A stretch of 64,000 nt of DNA from Liquidambar formosana (Eukaryota > Streptophyta > Magnoliopsida > Saxifragales > Altingiaceae): the NCBI GenBank assembly GCA_039720395.1, contig CM077823.1, forward strand, positions 5,694,909 to 5,758,908, in the 5' to 3' direction. This document shows, in pieces, positions 31,574-43,750 of the stretch. A program made the translations under genes and the position numbers. Numbering within the stretch: the first letter of the stretch is position 1; every line of letters starts with the position of its first letter. The notes under the pieces were generated by a model. The model saw only the letters and a list, made by a program, of their open reading frames with translations, did not search any database and was not told the DNA's origin.

Positions 31574-31983
31574 GGTTTTTGCTATAGCCACCCCTTAATT
31601 TTATTTGCACCCACACTTATTTTTGTTTCTAAGGTTTTATGAAAAATATAAAAATATTCTTACGAAAACTGGCCTTATAGTCCATTTGAAAATATCATTT
31701 TGAACAACTTTATATAAGAAAGTTTTTTTCCAAAATTGGTCATTTAAGTAGATTTTTTGGCTATTTACGATTTCAGTTTCATTTTTTGTGAAAAAATCCA
31801 CTTAAAAGACAAATTTTAGAAAAAAAAAATTTCTAAGTTGTTCAAAATGATATTTTCTAATGGAAAATGTAGTCAATTTTCATTATATATATTTTATTAA
31901 AAAAAATTTTCATTTTTTCATAAAACCTTAAAAAACTAAAATAAGTAGCGGTGCAAATAAAATTGAGGGGTGGCAATAACCGG
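31574..31983. mobile_element. Fold-back (Mutator-type) MITE, copy 1
   Basis: About 410 bp, nearly a full-length inverted repeat. The left arm starts GCTATAGCCACCCCTTAATT and the right arm is its inverse (AATTGAGGGGTGGCAATAAC). The inner arms (ACAACTTTATATAAGAAAG and its counterpart near 31,830-31,850) also pair. It is present in both duplication copies (39,066-39,472), so it predates the duplication. No clear TSD. Confidence 0.65.
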
Positions 31984-32024
31984 ACCCTAATATCTATCAA
32001 ATATTCAACCGTACAATGCAAAAA

Positions 32025-32145
32025 CCCCAAAGGGTTAGCCTAGTGACAAATCGAACCTTGATAAGCATTTCAGGAAACGTAGGTTGACTGTTCGAAACCT
32101 CTTTAGTGTTGATCCCCGCCAGGAATAATATTAACTATTAAAAGT
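32025..32145 (+). repeat. tRNA-like SINE head (tentative)
   Basis: GGTTAGCCTAGTGACAAATC resembles an A box, and CTGTTCGAAACCTC about 65 bases later resembles a B box. The same stretch occurs at 39,515-39,630 in the duplicate. No tail or TSD was identified. Confidence 0.35.
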
Positions 32146-33062
32146 AAATTACAGAAAATTATTCTTTAATATATTCTATCATTTTGATCCGAAAAACAAA
32201 AAATACAAAAATCCCTCCTAATATATAATGGTTTTTTTTTTCTTTCACATTATCTCCTAAAGTTTAAATGGTCGTAATGTGTCTCCCAAAACACATTAGA
32301 TGTTAAATAGAATAAATCCGGAAAATTAAAAAATGGGATTTGCCCCTCACCTCCCACTCACTTGAACTCACCCTTCATTTTTTACCCCGCATTGTGAGGA
32401 CATGTATTGACTTGAAATGGTGCATCTCACTCGCTTTATTTTGCAGCAATCCTTAGAGTTTTTCCCTTAAATAATGCTATTTTAATAAATTATTCTTATT
32501 TTAGTTTAGTTACAATTTTTTTTTTTTTTTTTTCATAATGGGTATCCTTATGCTATGTCATGTGCCAAGTAATTACATGGATCCCGCGCGTGTAAACTAC
32601 ATAATGAAACTGTCAATTAGAATAACGATTTTACTTGAAAAAATAATAATAATAATAAATAAATAAATAATACTTTTAGCACCAAAACTCCAAAACCTTT
32701 CCCATCTCTATCACACACATCCCTAGATATAGAGGTATATGAGCATTTTTTGCTTTTCGTGAATTCTTTACCCATGTAGTCAAAACTGATTAGCAAGACA
32801 CAAAAAAAATAATAATAACAGTGGGTTGAAAAAAAAAATTTGAATTTATGCCCATAGCAGCCATAAATGTAGCAAGATAAAGAAAAAAAAAAGTAGGAAG
32901 ATCAAAGAAGAAGAAATCAGAGAGAGGAACGTTGGAAAGTGGGGGTAGAAAGAGGGGTACCTAGGGCGTGGGGAGAGAGAGAGAGACCTTGAGATGTGGG
33001 AGAGTGAAGAGAGCCTAGGGAAGGTCGTTTTGGTATAGAAGTAGTTTTGGTTTTTTTTTCTT

Positions 33063-34851
33063 AGGTAAAATGCAAAAAACCTCCTCCTATTATTACCCAT
33101 TTTGCAAGTTATCCCCCTCTAATAAAAAATGCATCAAAAAACCCCTCATATTGATGAGGGTTGGCAAATTGCCCCCTACCATCCATATGTCGTTAGAAAA
33201 ATTAACAAAATAAGATCACGTGCCAGGCACGTGACACTATTTACCACCTTTAAGGCAAAAATACCCTTTCCTTTTGGGTTTTTTTTTTTTGGCCTTTTCT
33301 TATACGGGAAAAAGGGGCTAACCTTCTGACTCATCTTTGGCACCAATGAGTCTTCCGGCGATGGGCTTCATGAACTCCGGTGACCACCATAAACTCTGGT
33401 GAACACAACATAAACGCTGGTGATGACACACCATAAATTCCAGCCAACTTATGGGCTTTTTTTTTTTCTTTTGGAGGGGGGGTTATTGCTTGCAACAAAG
33501 AGCTAGATTTCACCGCGTTCTAATCTGAGGGACTCTCACTGCAATTGGCTCAGCACCATACGATATTGGCTGAGAATGGCAACTTTGGTAGTGTTAGGCA
33601 ACTTTCTCTATGCTGACTTTCTCTTCCTCCCTTTTCTCTCCTCATCCTCACCGGCAACTCCATTAATATGCTTTCAGATCCTCCACCACCGTTTGCCTGC
33701 ATTTATTTACCCCTATCCATTTAATACTCCTCTACTTCACCGTTTGCTTTCATTTATCAAAGCCACCATAGTTAGTGCCGGCAATGAAGAAAGAGAGGAC
33801 ACCAGTGCATGTTTTGCACCGTGGATTGTGAACTCAGTGACGCCAACATTAGCGATTCTCGGCCGTGACGGGCTTCATCTCCCTCTGCATCTCAGTCTCT
33901 AAACAGCATACAAAATCATAAAATGATCAAGTCATCACCACGCCTGTTCCTTGTCAAAACCACCCCACGTACCCCATCAAAAACCCTACAACCTAAATCG
34001 AACCACACCTATTCCCTGTTGCCGTCACCACCACTGTAATTCCACTGCTGCCACTGTAATACAAAAAACCCCCAATGTAATTCCACAGAAAACCCCCATC
34101 TACATAGCTCAAGTTCTTCTCCATCGTCATCTCCATCGACGAGGTTATAGGCCACCCTCCATAATCCTTTTTGTCTTCACTTTCTCCTCCACTACCGCTG
34201 TTTTGTTCTGTACCCCCGATGCGATCGATGGCTACTCACCTTCGATTTTACCTGCTGTAGTTTCATCGATTGGAATGCTCCTATAAAAACCCAGCCACCA
34301 AATGCCGGCATCGACTCTCATTTATAGTGTTTTAACTGCCATTTTATGGTGGAGGCGATGATAGTCATGTGGCAGAAGAGGAGGAATTGGGAGAGCTTAG
34401 GCTAGGGTTTGGTACTGATGGCATTAGCTGTCGTTGATGGTGAGTTGGCGACAGTGCCCGCTGCATTTTCGCCGGAGAAATAGAGGAGCATTAGAGGGAG
34501 AAATAAATGAAAGAAAACGAGTCGGCGATGGTGCCACTGCATTTTCGCCGGAGAAATAGAGGAGCTTTAGAAGGAGAAACGAGTCGGCGATGGTACCGTT
34601 GCAGTTTCGCCAAAGAAGTAGACGAGCATTAAAAAGACAAATAAATGAAAGCAAACAACACCGTTTCATAAATTTGATAAAACCAAGCTTTTATCAATTA
34701 AAAAAGAACAAGGGTATAATTGACTTTTCATGTTTTTGTTAACACTGTACCCTCCTAACACAATATAGGGGGTTTTTTGGTTGGTTTTTTATTAGAGGGG
34801 GGTAACCTGCAAAATGGGTAATAATAGGAGGGGGTTTTTTGCATTTTACCC
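33063..34851. mobile_element. Mutator-like element (1,789 bp) with 9-bp TSD, absent from the duplicate
   Basis: The left end AGGTAAAATGCAAAAAAC and right end (inverse GGGTAAAATGCAAAAAAC) form inverted repeats, with similarity for about 65 bp (TATTATTACCCATTTTGCA on both sides). Flanks are TTTTTTCTT at 33,054-33,062 and 34,852-34,860, a 9-bp TSD in a T-rich target. The duplicate locus near 42,205 lacks the insert. The interior has no transposase. ORFs such as 33,576-33,902 and 33,951-34,286 are unrecognised. A GAGTCGGCGATGGTGCC-type unit is repeated three times at 34,440-34,650, and the cargo is GC-richer than its surroundings, so captured host sequence (Pack-MULE) is possible. Confidence 0.85.
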
Positions 34852-34860
34852 TTTTTTCTT

Positions 34861-35810
34861 TGTTCTTTTTTTCTAGTTAAACCATTATCTGAATGACGGT
34901 ATCATTAATTTACATGTGTGGGACCCACGTAATTACGTGGCATATGACATGATATAAGGTCATTCATTGTGAAACAAAAAAAAAAAAAAAAAAAATTGTA
35001 ACTAATAACATTATTTAGAGAGAAAACTTCAATCCTTAATACTTGCTCCATGTTACCCAACACAGTCAACATATAAAGCTAGTCTTAAACTTCAAATATA
35101 AGCCGATGCCTCAAATTTCAAGTGATCTCTTCCCGAATTTAGGATAGAAAGCATCACACTCCTTTTTTTTTTTTTTTTTTAAATTAGGTTTTTATGTTTT
35201 AGATTTTTTTTTAAAAAAAAAAAAAATTATATCATTACTTTCCTTTCGGTACAATTTAAATGACCATGCAAGGTTCAATCATTAAATAAGGAATTATGTA
35301 AGGTCTCATACTCTCATCTTATTAATTTTGTGATCAATTTTTTTAGAAATATTATATATGTGTTGGTAAAGGATTTATTTCTCATTCGACCCTATTCGCT
35401 AATGTCAATACACAAACTTTAACTAAAATGCATGATCAAATCCTAATCATCTTGAAATACCCCTAAACTTTAATAATAATAATAAAAAAAATCCTAGTCA
35501 TTTTGGAATAATTTGCTCTTTTCCCTACTATCAGGCCCTAGTCTTTTTCTTTTTTTTTTGGGGTACAATTGGAGGGATTCAAGCCGTAACGGCTTAACCT
35601 ATCTAATACTATCATTTTTCCCATCCTCTCTCATCATAGCACTTAATTATTGCCCATAAACGACTTTGACTAAAACTAAAACCAACCTATGATTCAATGG
35701 ACATAGCAGAAGAAGTTGAACCTTAATGTTACTGCCACATGTCGGGAAATGATTTGATGGACAAATGCCGCCACATTCCACCATTCCAGCCTGTGTGACT
35801 ATCATTCCCC
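34861..35810. other. Upstream region of Pin2-like gene A
   Basis: Conserved with 42,215-43,290, including a T-rich tract (35,164-35,220). The conserved 150 bp before the TATA box (ACATGTCGGGAAATGATTTG in both copies) may hold regulatory sites. No other gene. Confidence 0.5.
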
Positions 35811-35820
35811 TATAAATATA
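35811..35820 (+). promoter_or_regulatory. TATA box of Pin2-like gene A
   Basis: CCCTATAAATATA lies 37 bp before the first ATG; copy B has ACTATAAATATT 42 bp before its ATG. The implied leader is very short (roughly 10 nt), so initiation at the in-frame second ATG (codon 5) is also possible. Confidence 0.6.
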
Positions 35821-35847
35821 TGCAGTCTTCTTCTCTCCATACAAGAC

Positions 35848-36261
35848 ATGGCAGGCAATATGAAATTCCTTGCAATGGTTCTTCTTATTGTTTATGGTAA
35901 TTCCCAATATTTTCTCCCTATTTAGCCTTCTTCATAGTTTAAATATTATTCTTTAGTAATTGGATATTTGGGTACTAATTTATCCGACTATTATGTCAAA
36001 AAAATATAGCTATGTATGGTTTAATCTACAATTATATAATTTTCATATATTGGTTCATGACCAGGTATGGCTTTGCTAGGGGAGACTCACAAAAGCTATG
36101 GTGATGTGGCCAAAGCTTGCCCACTTGTTTGCCTGGACGTGGAGTATATGACCTGCAATTCCTCCGGCGCCGAGAAGCTCACGGGTGGCTGCAACTGCTG
36201 CTTGGCACCTAAACCATGCACCCTTCACCTTGTTGGTGGATCTGAAGTGCAGTGCAACTGA
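35848..36261 (+). CDS. Pin2-like (potato type II) proteinase inhibitor, copy A
   Basis: Two exons, 35,848-35,896 and 36,065-36,261, joined by a 168-bp GT-AG intron (TATG|GTAATT ... CCAG|GTATGG) that falls inside the signal peptide, the intron position typical of Pin2 genes. The product is 81 residues: a hydrophobic leader (MAGNMKFLAMVLLIVYG...) and one inhibitor repeat with eight cysteines, C-x3-C-x7-C-x11-C-x-C-C-x5-C-x10-C (ACPLVC ... CNCCLAPKPC ... C). This matches the Pin2 pattern (compare ACTLNC and CTNCC in solanaceous inhibitors). The likely reactive-site loop CPLVC has Leu at P1, suggesting chymotrypsin-like targets. Secreted and anti-herbivore or anti-pathogen by family. Start chosen at the first ATG after the TATA box. 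Confidence 0.82.
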
Positions 36262-36455
36262 ATTCGAACCTTTAAATCGGTTATGCACTTATGCTAATGT
36301 TGTACCCACTAATGCTAATAATGAATATTGATTAGTCCTTCCATGACCAAGGACTTTAATAATTTTCTTCATGAATTTAACTATAGTAATATCAACCAAT
36401 GGATGGATGTTTTTCCCCCTCCTTTTTTTGTTCTTTGCTTTTTTGGGTACTAGGA

Positions 36456-37993
36456 GAGGAGGCACGCACTTGGTGTATTTAAGAGTTTTTTTCTTATTCT
36501 TTTTTTCTAATTAAAGTATAATCAAAACAAGACAGGTAGCCACAACCAGGTTTGGCATCCATTTCCTACATATACCTTAGGTAAGAAAAGGGAAAAAAAA
36601 AAAATACCCAAGCATCCATTAATATACATAATTTACGTTTGGCATCCCAACACACGAGAAAAGGATGGGGGGCCAAAAACAAGAAAAATGTTGACAATAC
36701 ACTAATTTACATAAACAATGGACATTACTACCAAAGCTAAACTCTAGCCTTCTCCAATGCTACCTTTCCTTCCTTTAGCTCCACTTCCTTTTCCTGACAG
36801 TTTCAAAGCTTTTACAGCAGCAACTTATAAAAGGTAAATCATAACAACCTGGGATATAAGATATAAGATATTATAATTAATAGCTCGACTTACCGCATTC
36901 TCATTCAAAGAAATAAAATAATAGCTGAAACAATACGTGTTAATATGGAACATATCAATGTGTTCAACAACTATGAAACTAAATTTATCAATCAAATAAC
37001 ATCTATATATAAATAAGGCTCTAGCATCAGATTGATATACACACATAAAGAACAATTTTATCGTGAATAACCTTACCTAAATGGTATGATAATTGGCCTA
37101 GCCCCTCAATAAATAGCATAGATTCAGTGTCCTTGCACCAAGACAAATTGTTTTTAAGATAATCAAATGGAGAGAATAGATCATTTTAACACACATCAAC
37201 AAGAACAGTGTACCTATTTTTCCACCCAATTCTATGACACATCGGCTGGGCCTTCTTTTCCATCTATTGGTATCATAGCAACTAATTACTACCAAATTAC
37301 ACAACTTCAGTATAACAACCAATAATGGCCTTTGAACAATATTTCACCAAGCTAGCAGTCATACTAAATTTCCATTTCAAAAGGAAAAAAAAAAATTTAA
37401 CCAAAAAAAAAAGAAGAAGAAAATAAAATGTCAAAAGCCCACTTTCCCATATCTGATTCAATATTTTAGCAATAATAGAAGCAACCCACAGGAGATAACT
37501 AAATCTATATCATAATGACACAAATGAAATTCCATATCTTTTACAGTTACTCATATTAACTGAAGACCATTACAAAAAGAAAGATACAAAGTGTTTTAGG
37601 TATTTTATCTACAAAGAACAAGAATGAATCTGAAAAAATATTTTTTTTTTTGGTAGGCAAAGAATAAAGGCATTTATTATATAGAGAATTAAAACAGTAG
37701 CAGCCCCAGATATATCCTTCTAGATTGACCAAAAATCACCCAAACAATCATTTCCATCATCTTCCACCATAATTTCAATATGGGTATTAGTCAAATTGAT
37801 TACCAGAGCAGATAGAACTGAAAATTCAGAGAAATAAACCTTCAAAGAGATGACCCAGATGAGAGGCAATGTAAAGATAGATAGTGATTTTTGTCATAGA
37901 AAATTAAATGCAGTGGAGCAGTCGCAATCATCAGACATAAATTAAAAACAAAACAACAAAACAACAAAAAAAACAAAAATTATAAAATGCAAA
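36456..37993. other. Spacer between the two duplication copies
   Basis: AT-rich and not part of either copy. Minus-strand ORFs at 36,825-37,055 and 37,098-37,322 lack recognisable features. No gene supported. Confidence 0.5.
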
Positions 37994-38071
37994 TTGATTC
38001 TTGCACGGAGTGGCGCAACTCACTTGTGATTTGGGCTGGGTCTTGATTCTAAATGAGCCTAAATAAAATTT

Positions 38072-38995
38072 GGAAACGGCTAATGCAACCCCCCAATCCT
38101 CACAGTTGCCCCCACCTTATAACCCCACCCCCAAAATTTCCATACCCACCCGTCTCAAAGACCTCAATACCCCTCCTCTCACTCACCCCGAGCACCCCAT
38201 GGCAGTGGATCGGCGAGAAGAAAGAAGAAGCGACGGCGACGGTGACCGGCGAGGAAGGGCGACGACGACGGCGATCGACGATGAAGGGCGACTCTTCCCT
38301 CTTCTTCTTTCTTTTTTTTTTTTTTTGTTTTTTTTCCTCTGCTGTTCAGATCTGTGCAAGGGAGGGTTTTTCTTTCAAAACCTCCATTTTTTCCGGCGAG
38401 GAGGTTCTTCCCCTTCTTCTTTTTTCCGGCGACGGGAGGGAAAAGAAAGAAAAGGAAAGAAAAAAAAAGGCTACCGACGGGAGGGAAGAGGAGAAGAAAA
38501 GGAAAAGAAAAGGAAAGAAGAAAAAAAAAAAAGATTTCAAAACCTCCATTTTTTCCGGTGAGGAGGTTCTTCCCCATCTTGTTTTTTTTCTGGTGATGGG
38601 AGGGAAGAGAAAGAAAAGGAAAGAAAAAAACAGAGGCTGCCAACGGGAAGGAAGAGGAGAAGAAAAAGAAAAGGAAAGAAGAAAAAAAAAAAAGAAGAGG
38701 GTTCCGACGGGAAGGAGGGGAGTGAGGGCTGCTGGTGCGGGAGAGGAGAAGGAAGAAGAGAAGAGGGAAGAAGAGGGTCGCCGGTGGGGTGGGGTGGGGT
38801 GCCGGAGTCTCGCCGTCGCCGGTGGGGTGGGGTGGGGTGGGTGAGGGTGCCAGAGTCTAACGTCGCCGGTGGGGTGGGGTGGGATGGGATGGGTGAGGTA
38901 CTTAAGCCCTTTTTGGTAATTTTGCTCCATAATTTTTTTAATTAAAAAATAGGGGGGTCAACTTAGTGTATTGGGGGGTTGCAATAGCCGTTCCC
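38072..38995. mobile_element. Mutator-like element (924 bp) with 9-bp TSD ATAAAATTT
   Basis: The left end GGAAACGGCTAATGCAACCC is the inverted repeat of the right end (inverse GGGAACGGCTATTGCAACCC). The TSD ATAAAATTT is at 38,063-38,071 and 38,996-39,004. Duplicate A has a single uninterrupted target at 31,503-31,511. The interior is odd: strand-biased purine tracts (GAAAGAAAAGG), a repeated module around AAAACCTCCATTTTTTCCGG (about 38,378 and 38,539) and GGTGGGGTGGGGTGGG blocks (38,780-38,890). Long ORFs on both strands (for example 38,053-38,844) merely translate these repeats. Confidence 0.88.
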
Positions 38996-39065
38996 ATAAA
39001 ATTTTGGATTAGGCCCTAGTCTGTAGTTGGCCCACTTGAAAGGGCCTGATCTGATGCATAGCATC

Positions 39066-39472
39066 TACGGTTTTTGCTATAGCCACCCCTTAATTTTATT
39101 TGCACCCACACTTATTTTCGCTTTTAAGGTTTTATGAAAAATATAAAAATATTTTTACGAAAACTAGCCTTATAGTCCATTTGAACATATTGTTTTGAAC
39201 AACTTTATATAAGAAAGTTTTTTCCAAAATTGGTCATTTAATTAGATTTTTTGTCTATTTACGATTTCAGTTTCAATTTTTGCGAAAAAGTCCACTTAAA
39301 AAACAAATTTTAGAAAAAAAAATTAGAAGTTATTCAAAATGATATTTTCTAATGGAAAATGTAGTCAATTTTCATCATATATATTTTATATATTTCACTT
39401 TTTTCATAAAACCTTAAAAAACTAAAATAAGTAGCGGTGCAAATAAAATTGAGGGGTGGCAATAACCGGACC
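39066..39472. mobile_element. Fold-back (Mutator-type) MITE, copy 2
   Basis: Duplicate of the element at 31,574-31,983 with the same long inverted arms. Confidence 0.65.
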
Positions 39473-39966
39473 CTAATATCTATCAAATATTCAACCGTAC
39501 AATGCAAGAACCCCAAGGGTTAGCCTAGTGACAAATCAAACTTTGATAAGCATTTCAAAAAACGTAGGTTGAATGTTTGAAACCTCTTTAGCGTTGATCC
39601 CCGCAAGGAATAATATTAACTATTAAGAGTAAATTACATAAAATTATTCTTTAATATATTCTATCATTTTGATCCAAAAAACAAAAAATACAAAAATCCC
39701 TCCTAATACATAATGTTTTTTTTTTTCCTTTCACATTATCTCCTAAAGTTTAAATGGTCGTAATGTGTCTCCCAAAACACATTAGATGTTAAATAGAATA
39801 AATCCGGAAAATTAAAAAATGGGATTTGTCCCTCACCTCCCACTCACATGAACTCACCCTTCATTCCCCCCCCTGGCGTATTGTGACGACATGTATTGAC
39901 TTGAAATGGTGCATCTCACTTGCTTTATTTTGCGGCAATCCTTAGATTTTTTTCCTTATATAATAC

Positions 39967-41625
39967 TGTAGATATCCCATTTTGTCCCTATATTTTGATA
40001 GTGAGTTCCCGATGATGAGATCTGTGATGTTTATTGTCAACTTGAGTCTATTTTTTGCGAACAAAGCAAGTAAGTGGGGTTTGTCGGTTTATAAAAGAGA
40101 ATTATGAAAAAGGTTTTTTAAAAAAAAGGTAGAATCCACTTTGTTTTTGTACAAAAGGAAAAAACACAGGTGGAATCACCACTTTTTGTTTTATTAAAAA
40201 AAAAAAAAAAAGGAAGTGGGATAGTAGGTAAAGGAAGGAGACAAAGAAGAAAACGGCTGACCTTTCATCACAGCCGAAAAGTTGGTCTCCTGTGGGGGCA
40301 AATGATCTTCTAGCATGCACTACGCCTCGGTGGTAATGAAGAGGGGAGTGAGAAGTGAGGTCAGGGGTGATGATTTTAAATTAAGAATTTTCTCTATAAA
40401 TAGAAAGAGCTTTGAGGAGCTCAGGGGAGGAGGATTCCAAGATTAAGGGAAGAGAGAAAATAACAGAAGTTTGACTGGTGAGAAAGGGAAAAAGCTTACC
40501 GAGCTCAAAGGAAGGGACACTGCCAAGTTGATAGTGGACCTAAGGGACAGTTTGAACACTAATTTGCTTTATTTGTAAGAGGTATAAGCATATTTTTTTT
40601 TATATATAGTAGAATTGCATAGGTGGTTTATATAGTAATTTTACTACATATAAAATCTGTTTGGATTAACCCTTCTGGAAGGAAGTCGGTTTAATCACGG
40701 GAAATGTAAACTGGTATGTACGTATGGTCATTTTGTTTCCTGGATTTTTGTTATTTTATTAGTTTAATCGTTACTCTTCATAAACCTAAATTATTATTTT
40801 CATTATTATTTTTTATTTGTAATCATTACTTTCATCATTACTTTTTATTTTTTTTATTTTTTATTTTTATTTTTATCATTACGTTTATTATATCTTACAA
40901 TTCTATATTCTGATTTGCGAATGTACGCACATTGGTTTAATTTGTGTTTGGTCATTTTGTTATCATTATTTTTTTTCTTTTATCAACACGTTCATCGTTG
41001 CCTTGTTTATATTTTACTATTTTATATTCTAATTTGGGAATGTACGCATGATATTATCGGTTTCAATTTGTGTTTGGTTATTTCGTCATCATTACTTCCT
41101 TCTTTTTATAAACACTTTCATCATTACCTTTTGTTTTCTTCATCATTGCTTTTATCTTACTATTCATTTTATTATTAACTATAAATATGAGTACGTCATT
41201 GTTTGTTTCATATTTGTTTATTAAGTGATTTTGTATGCTTCTCGTCTATCTTATATATGTCTTATTCATATGTTTTCTTATTGTTTTATGCTATTGTTTT
41301 ATGCTATGAACATATCATTTGTGTGTGTTTTTAATTGTTGCATGATATAAGGTGATTCAGGTTAAATCAAAATATTAAATATGGTTAATGAATACAAAAT
41401 GAGGGCCAGTTTATTACTGGGCATTGTTGGGTGCCTAATACCTTCCCAACATGTACCTTAGTTTTGAACCTTTCTCTGGTCAACAAAATTGGTCCTAAGT
41501 TCTTCCAGGTGGTGACTCTTATTCATATGGTAATCCCTTGGGATTAGCATCACCATCAGAAATAAAGAACAGGTAAAATGCAGGTAAAAAAGAGTGAGCG
41601 TATGATGAAAACTTGTGCGCTCACA
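39967..41625 (+). mobile_element. Solo LTR (1,659 bp) with 5-bp TSD AATAC
   Basis: Starts TGTAGATATCCCATTTTGTC and ends GTGCGCTCACA. It is flanked by AATAC at 39,962-39,966 and 41,626-41,630. Duplicate A has the empty target (AATGCTATTTT near 32,474). A TATAAATAG at 40,395-40,403 would be the LTR promoter on the plus strand. No internal genes, no second LTR. The length suggests a Ty3/gypsy origin. Confidence 0.85.
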
Positions 41626-42214
41626 AATACTATTTTAATAAATTATTCTCATTTTAGTTTAGTTACAAATTTTTTTTCAAAATAGGTACCTTATGCTATG
41701 TCACGTGCCAAGTAATTACATGGATCCCGCACGTGTAAATTACATAATGAAACTGTCAATCAAAATAACGATTTTACTTGAAAAAAATAATAAAAAAATA
41801 CGTAAAAAATATTTTTAACACCAAAACTACAAAACCTTTTCCATCTATATCACACACGTCCGTAGACGTAGAGGTATAGGAGCATTTTTAGCTTTCCGTG
41901 AATTCCTTACCCATTTAGTCAAAACTGATTAGCAAGACACAAAAAATAATAATAATAATGGGTTGAAAAAACAATTGAATTTATGGCCGTAGTAGCCGTG
42001 AACGTAGCAGGATAAAGAAAAAAAAAAAAGTAGGAAGGTCAAAGAAGAAAAAAGCACAGGAAGGAACGCTGGAAAGTGGGGGTAGAAAGAGGAGTACCTA
42101 GGACCGTGGGAAGAGAGAGAGAGAGAGAGAGAGCATGAGATCTGGGAGAGCGAAGAAGAGAGCCTAGCTGGGGAAGGTCGTTTTGGTACAAAAGTAGTTT
42201 TGGTTTTTTTTTTT

Positions 42215-43290
42215 TCAATTTAAACCATTATTCTAAGTGATGGTTTCATTATATAATTTACACACACGTACCCACATAATTACGTGACGCATGACATGAT
42301 GCAAAGTCATTCACTGCAAAAAAAAAATATAATAATAATAAATTATAACTAACCTAAAGCCGGAATAATTTATTAAAATGACATTATTTAAATAAAAAAA
42401 ACTTCAATCCTTAATACTTACTCCATATTACGCAGCACAGTCAACATATAGAGCTAGTCTTAAACTTCAAATATAAGCTGATGCCTCAAACTTTGACTCT
42501 TGACAATGACTAACCCAAATTTCAAGTGATCTCTTTTTATCGGATTGCTACTTTGGAATCGCTGAACAGAGATACATAAGAGGGTGAACCCCCAGTTTAG
42601 GGAATCCCAAATTTAGGACAGAAAGCATCGCACACCCTTTTTTTTATTAGGTTTTTATTGTTTTAGATTGTTTTTTATTTTTTTAAAAAATTCTATCATT
42701 ACTTTCCTTTCGGTACAATTTAAATGACCATGCAAGGTTCAATCATTAAATAAGAAAAAAAAAAAAAAGGTCTCATACCCTCGTCTTATTAATTTTTTTA
42801 GAAATATCATATATGTGTTGGTAAAGGATTTATATCTCATTCGACACTATTTGTTAATGTCAAATACACAAACTTTAACTAAAATGCATGACAAGTCCTA
42901 ATCATCTTGGAATACCCCTAAACTTTAATAATAATAATAAAAAATCCTAGTCATCTTGGAATAATTTGCTCATAGAAATATTATCAGACCCTAGCCTTTC
43001 TTTTCCTTTTTTTCTTAATTTTTTATTTTTATATACAATTAGAGGGGTTCAAATCCCAACGACTAACTTATCCTAGTACTACCAGTTAGCCTAACCGTGG
43101 CTTCCTACTCATTGACTTTCAGCAGCACTTAATTATTGCCCATAAACGACTTTGACTAAAACGAAAACCTATGATTCAATGGACACAGCACAAGAAGTTG
43201 AACCTCAATGCTACGGCCACATGTCGGGAAATGATTTGATGGACAAATACCACCATATTCCACCATTCCACCTCGTGTGGCTATCATTCC
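42215..43290. other. Upstream region of Pin2-like gene B
   Basis: Conserved with 34,861-35,810 but with a private 60-bp stretch near 42,500-42,600 (CTTGACAATGACTAACC...). No gene. Confidence 0.45.
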
Positions 43291-43333
43291 ACTATAAATA
43301 TTTGCAGTCTAGCTTCTTCTCTCAATACAAGAC

Positions 43334-43750
43334 ATGGCAGGCAATATGAAATCCCTTGCAATGGTTCTTCTTATTGTTTATGGTAATTCCTAATATTTTC
43401 TCCCTATTTAGCCTTCTTCATAGTTTAAATATTATTCTTTGGTAATTGGATATTTGTGTACTAATTTATTTGACTATAATTATGTCAAAAATATATAGCT
43501 ATATATGATTTAATCTACTATTATACAATTTTCGTATATTGGCTCATGAGCAGGTATGGCTTTGCTTGGGGGGACTCACAAAAGCTATGGTGCTGTGGCC
43601 AAAGCTTGCCCACTTTATTGCCTGGACGTGAAGTATATGACCTGCAATTCCTCCGGCACCGAGAAGCTCACCGGTCGTTGCAACTGCTGCTTGGCTCCTA
43701 AACCATGCACCCTTCACCTTGTTGGTGGATCTGAAGTGCATTGCAACTGA
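43334..43750 (+). CDS. Pin2-like (potato type II) proteinase inhibitor, copy B
   Basis: Two exons, 43,334-43,382 and 43,554-43,750, with the same intron position as copy A (intron 171 bp). The product is 81 residues with all eight cysteines. It differs from copy A at eight positions (leader F7S; mature changes include D to A, V to Y, E to K, A to T, G to R and Q to H). The presumed reactive-site loop is CPLYC against CPLVC in A: P1 Leu is kept and the next residue changes. Frame and splice sites are intact, so both copies look functional. The TATA box is at about 43,292. Confidence 0.82.

Larger units (their letters stand above)
31445..36455. repeat. Segmental duplication A (partner 37,994-43,915)
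   Basis: Same-orientation duplication beginning at TTGATTCTTGCACGGAGTGG within the RPL3 promoter, between the telo-box and site II motifs, and ending just after the first Pin2-like gene (TTTTTTTGTTCTTTGCTTT). Copy A has one private insertion (33,063-34,851). Confidence 0.9.

Noticed and set aside
33576..34286. Two plus-strand ORFs of about 110 codons in the 1.79-kb element
   Set aside because: No domain recognised and no transposase motif. Low-complexity Ser/His/Pro content.
38053..38930. Long ORFs on both strands (up to 263 codons)
   Set aside because: They translate purine/pyrimidine-skewed repeats (runs of K/R/E or F/S) inside a Mutator-type element, and overlap each other on opposite strands.
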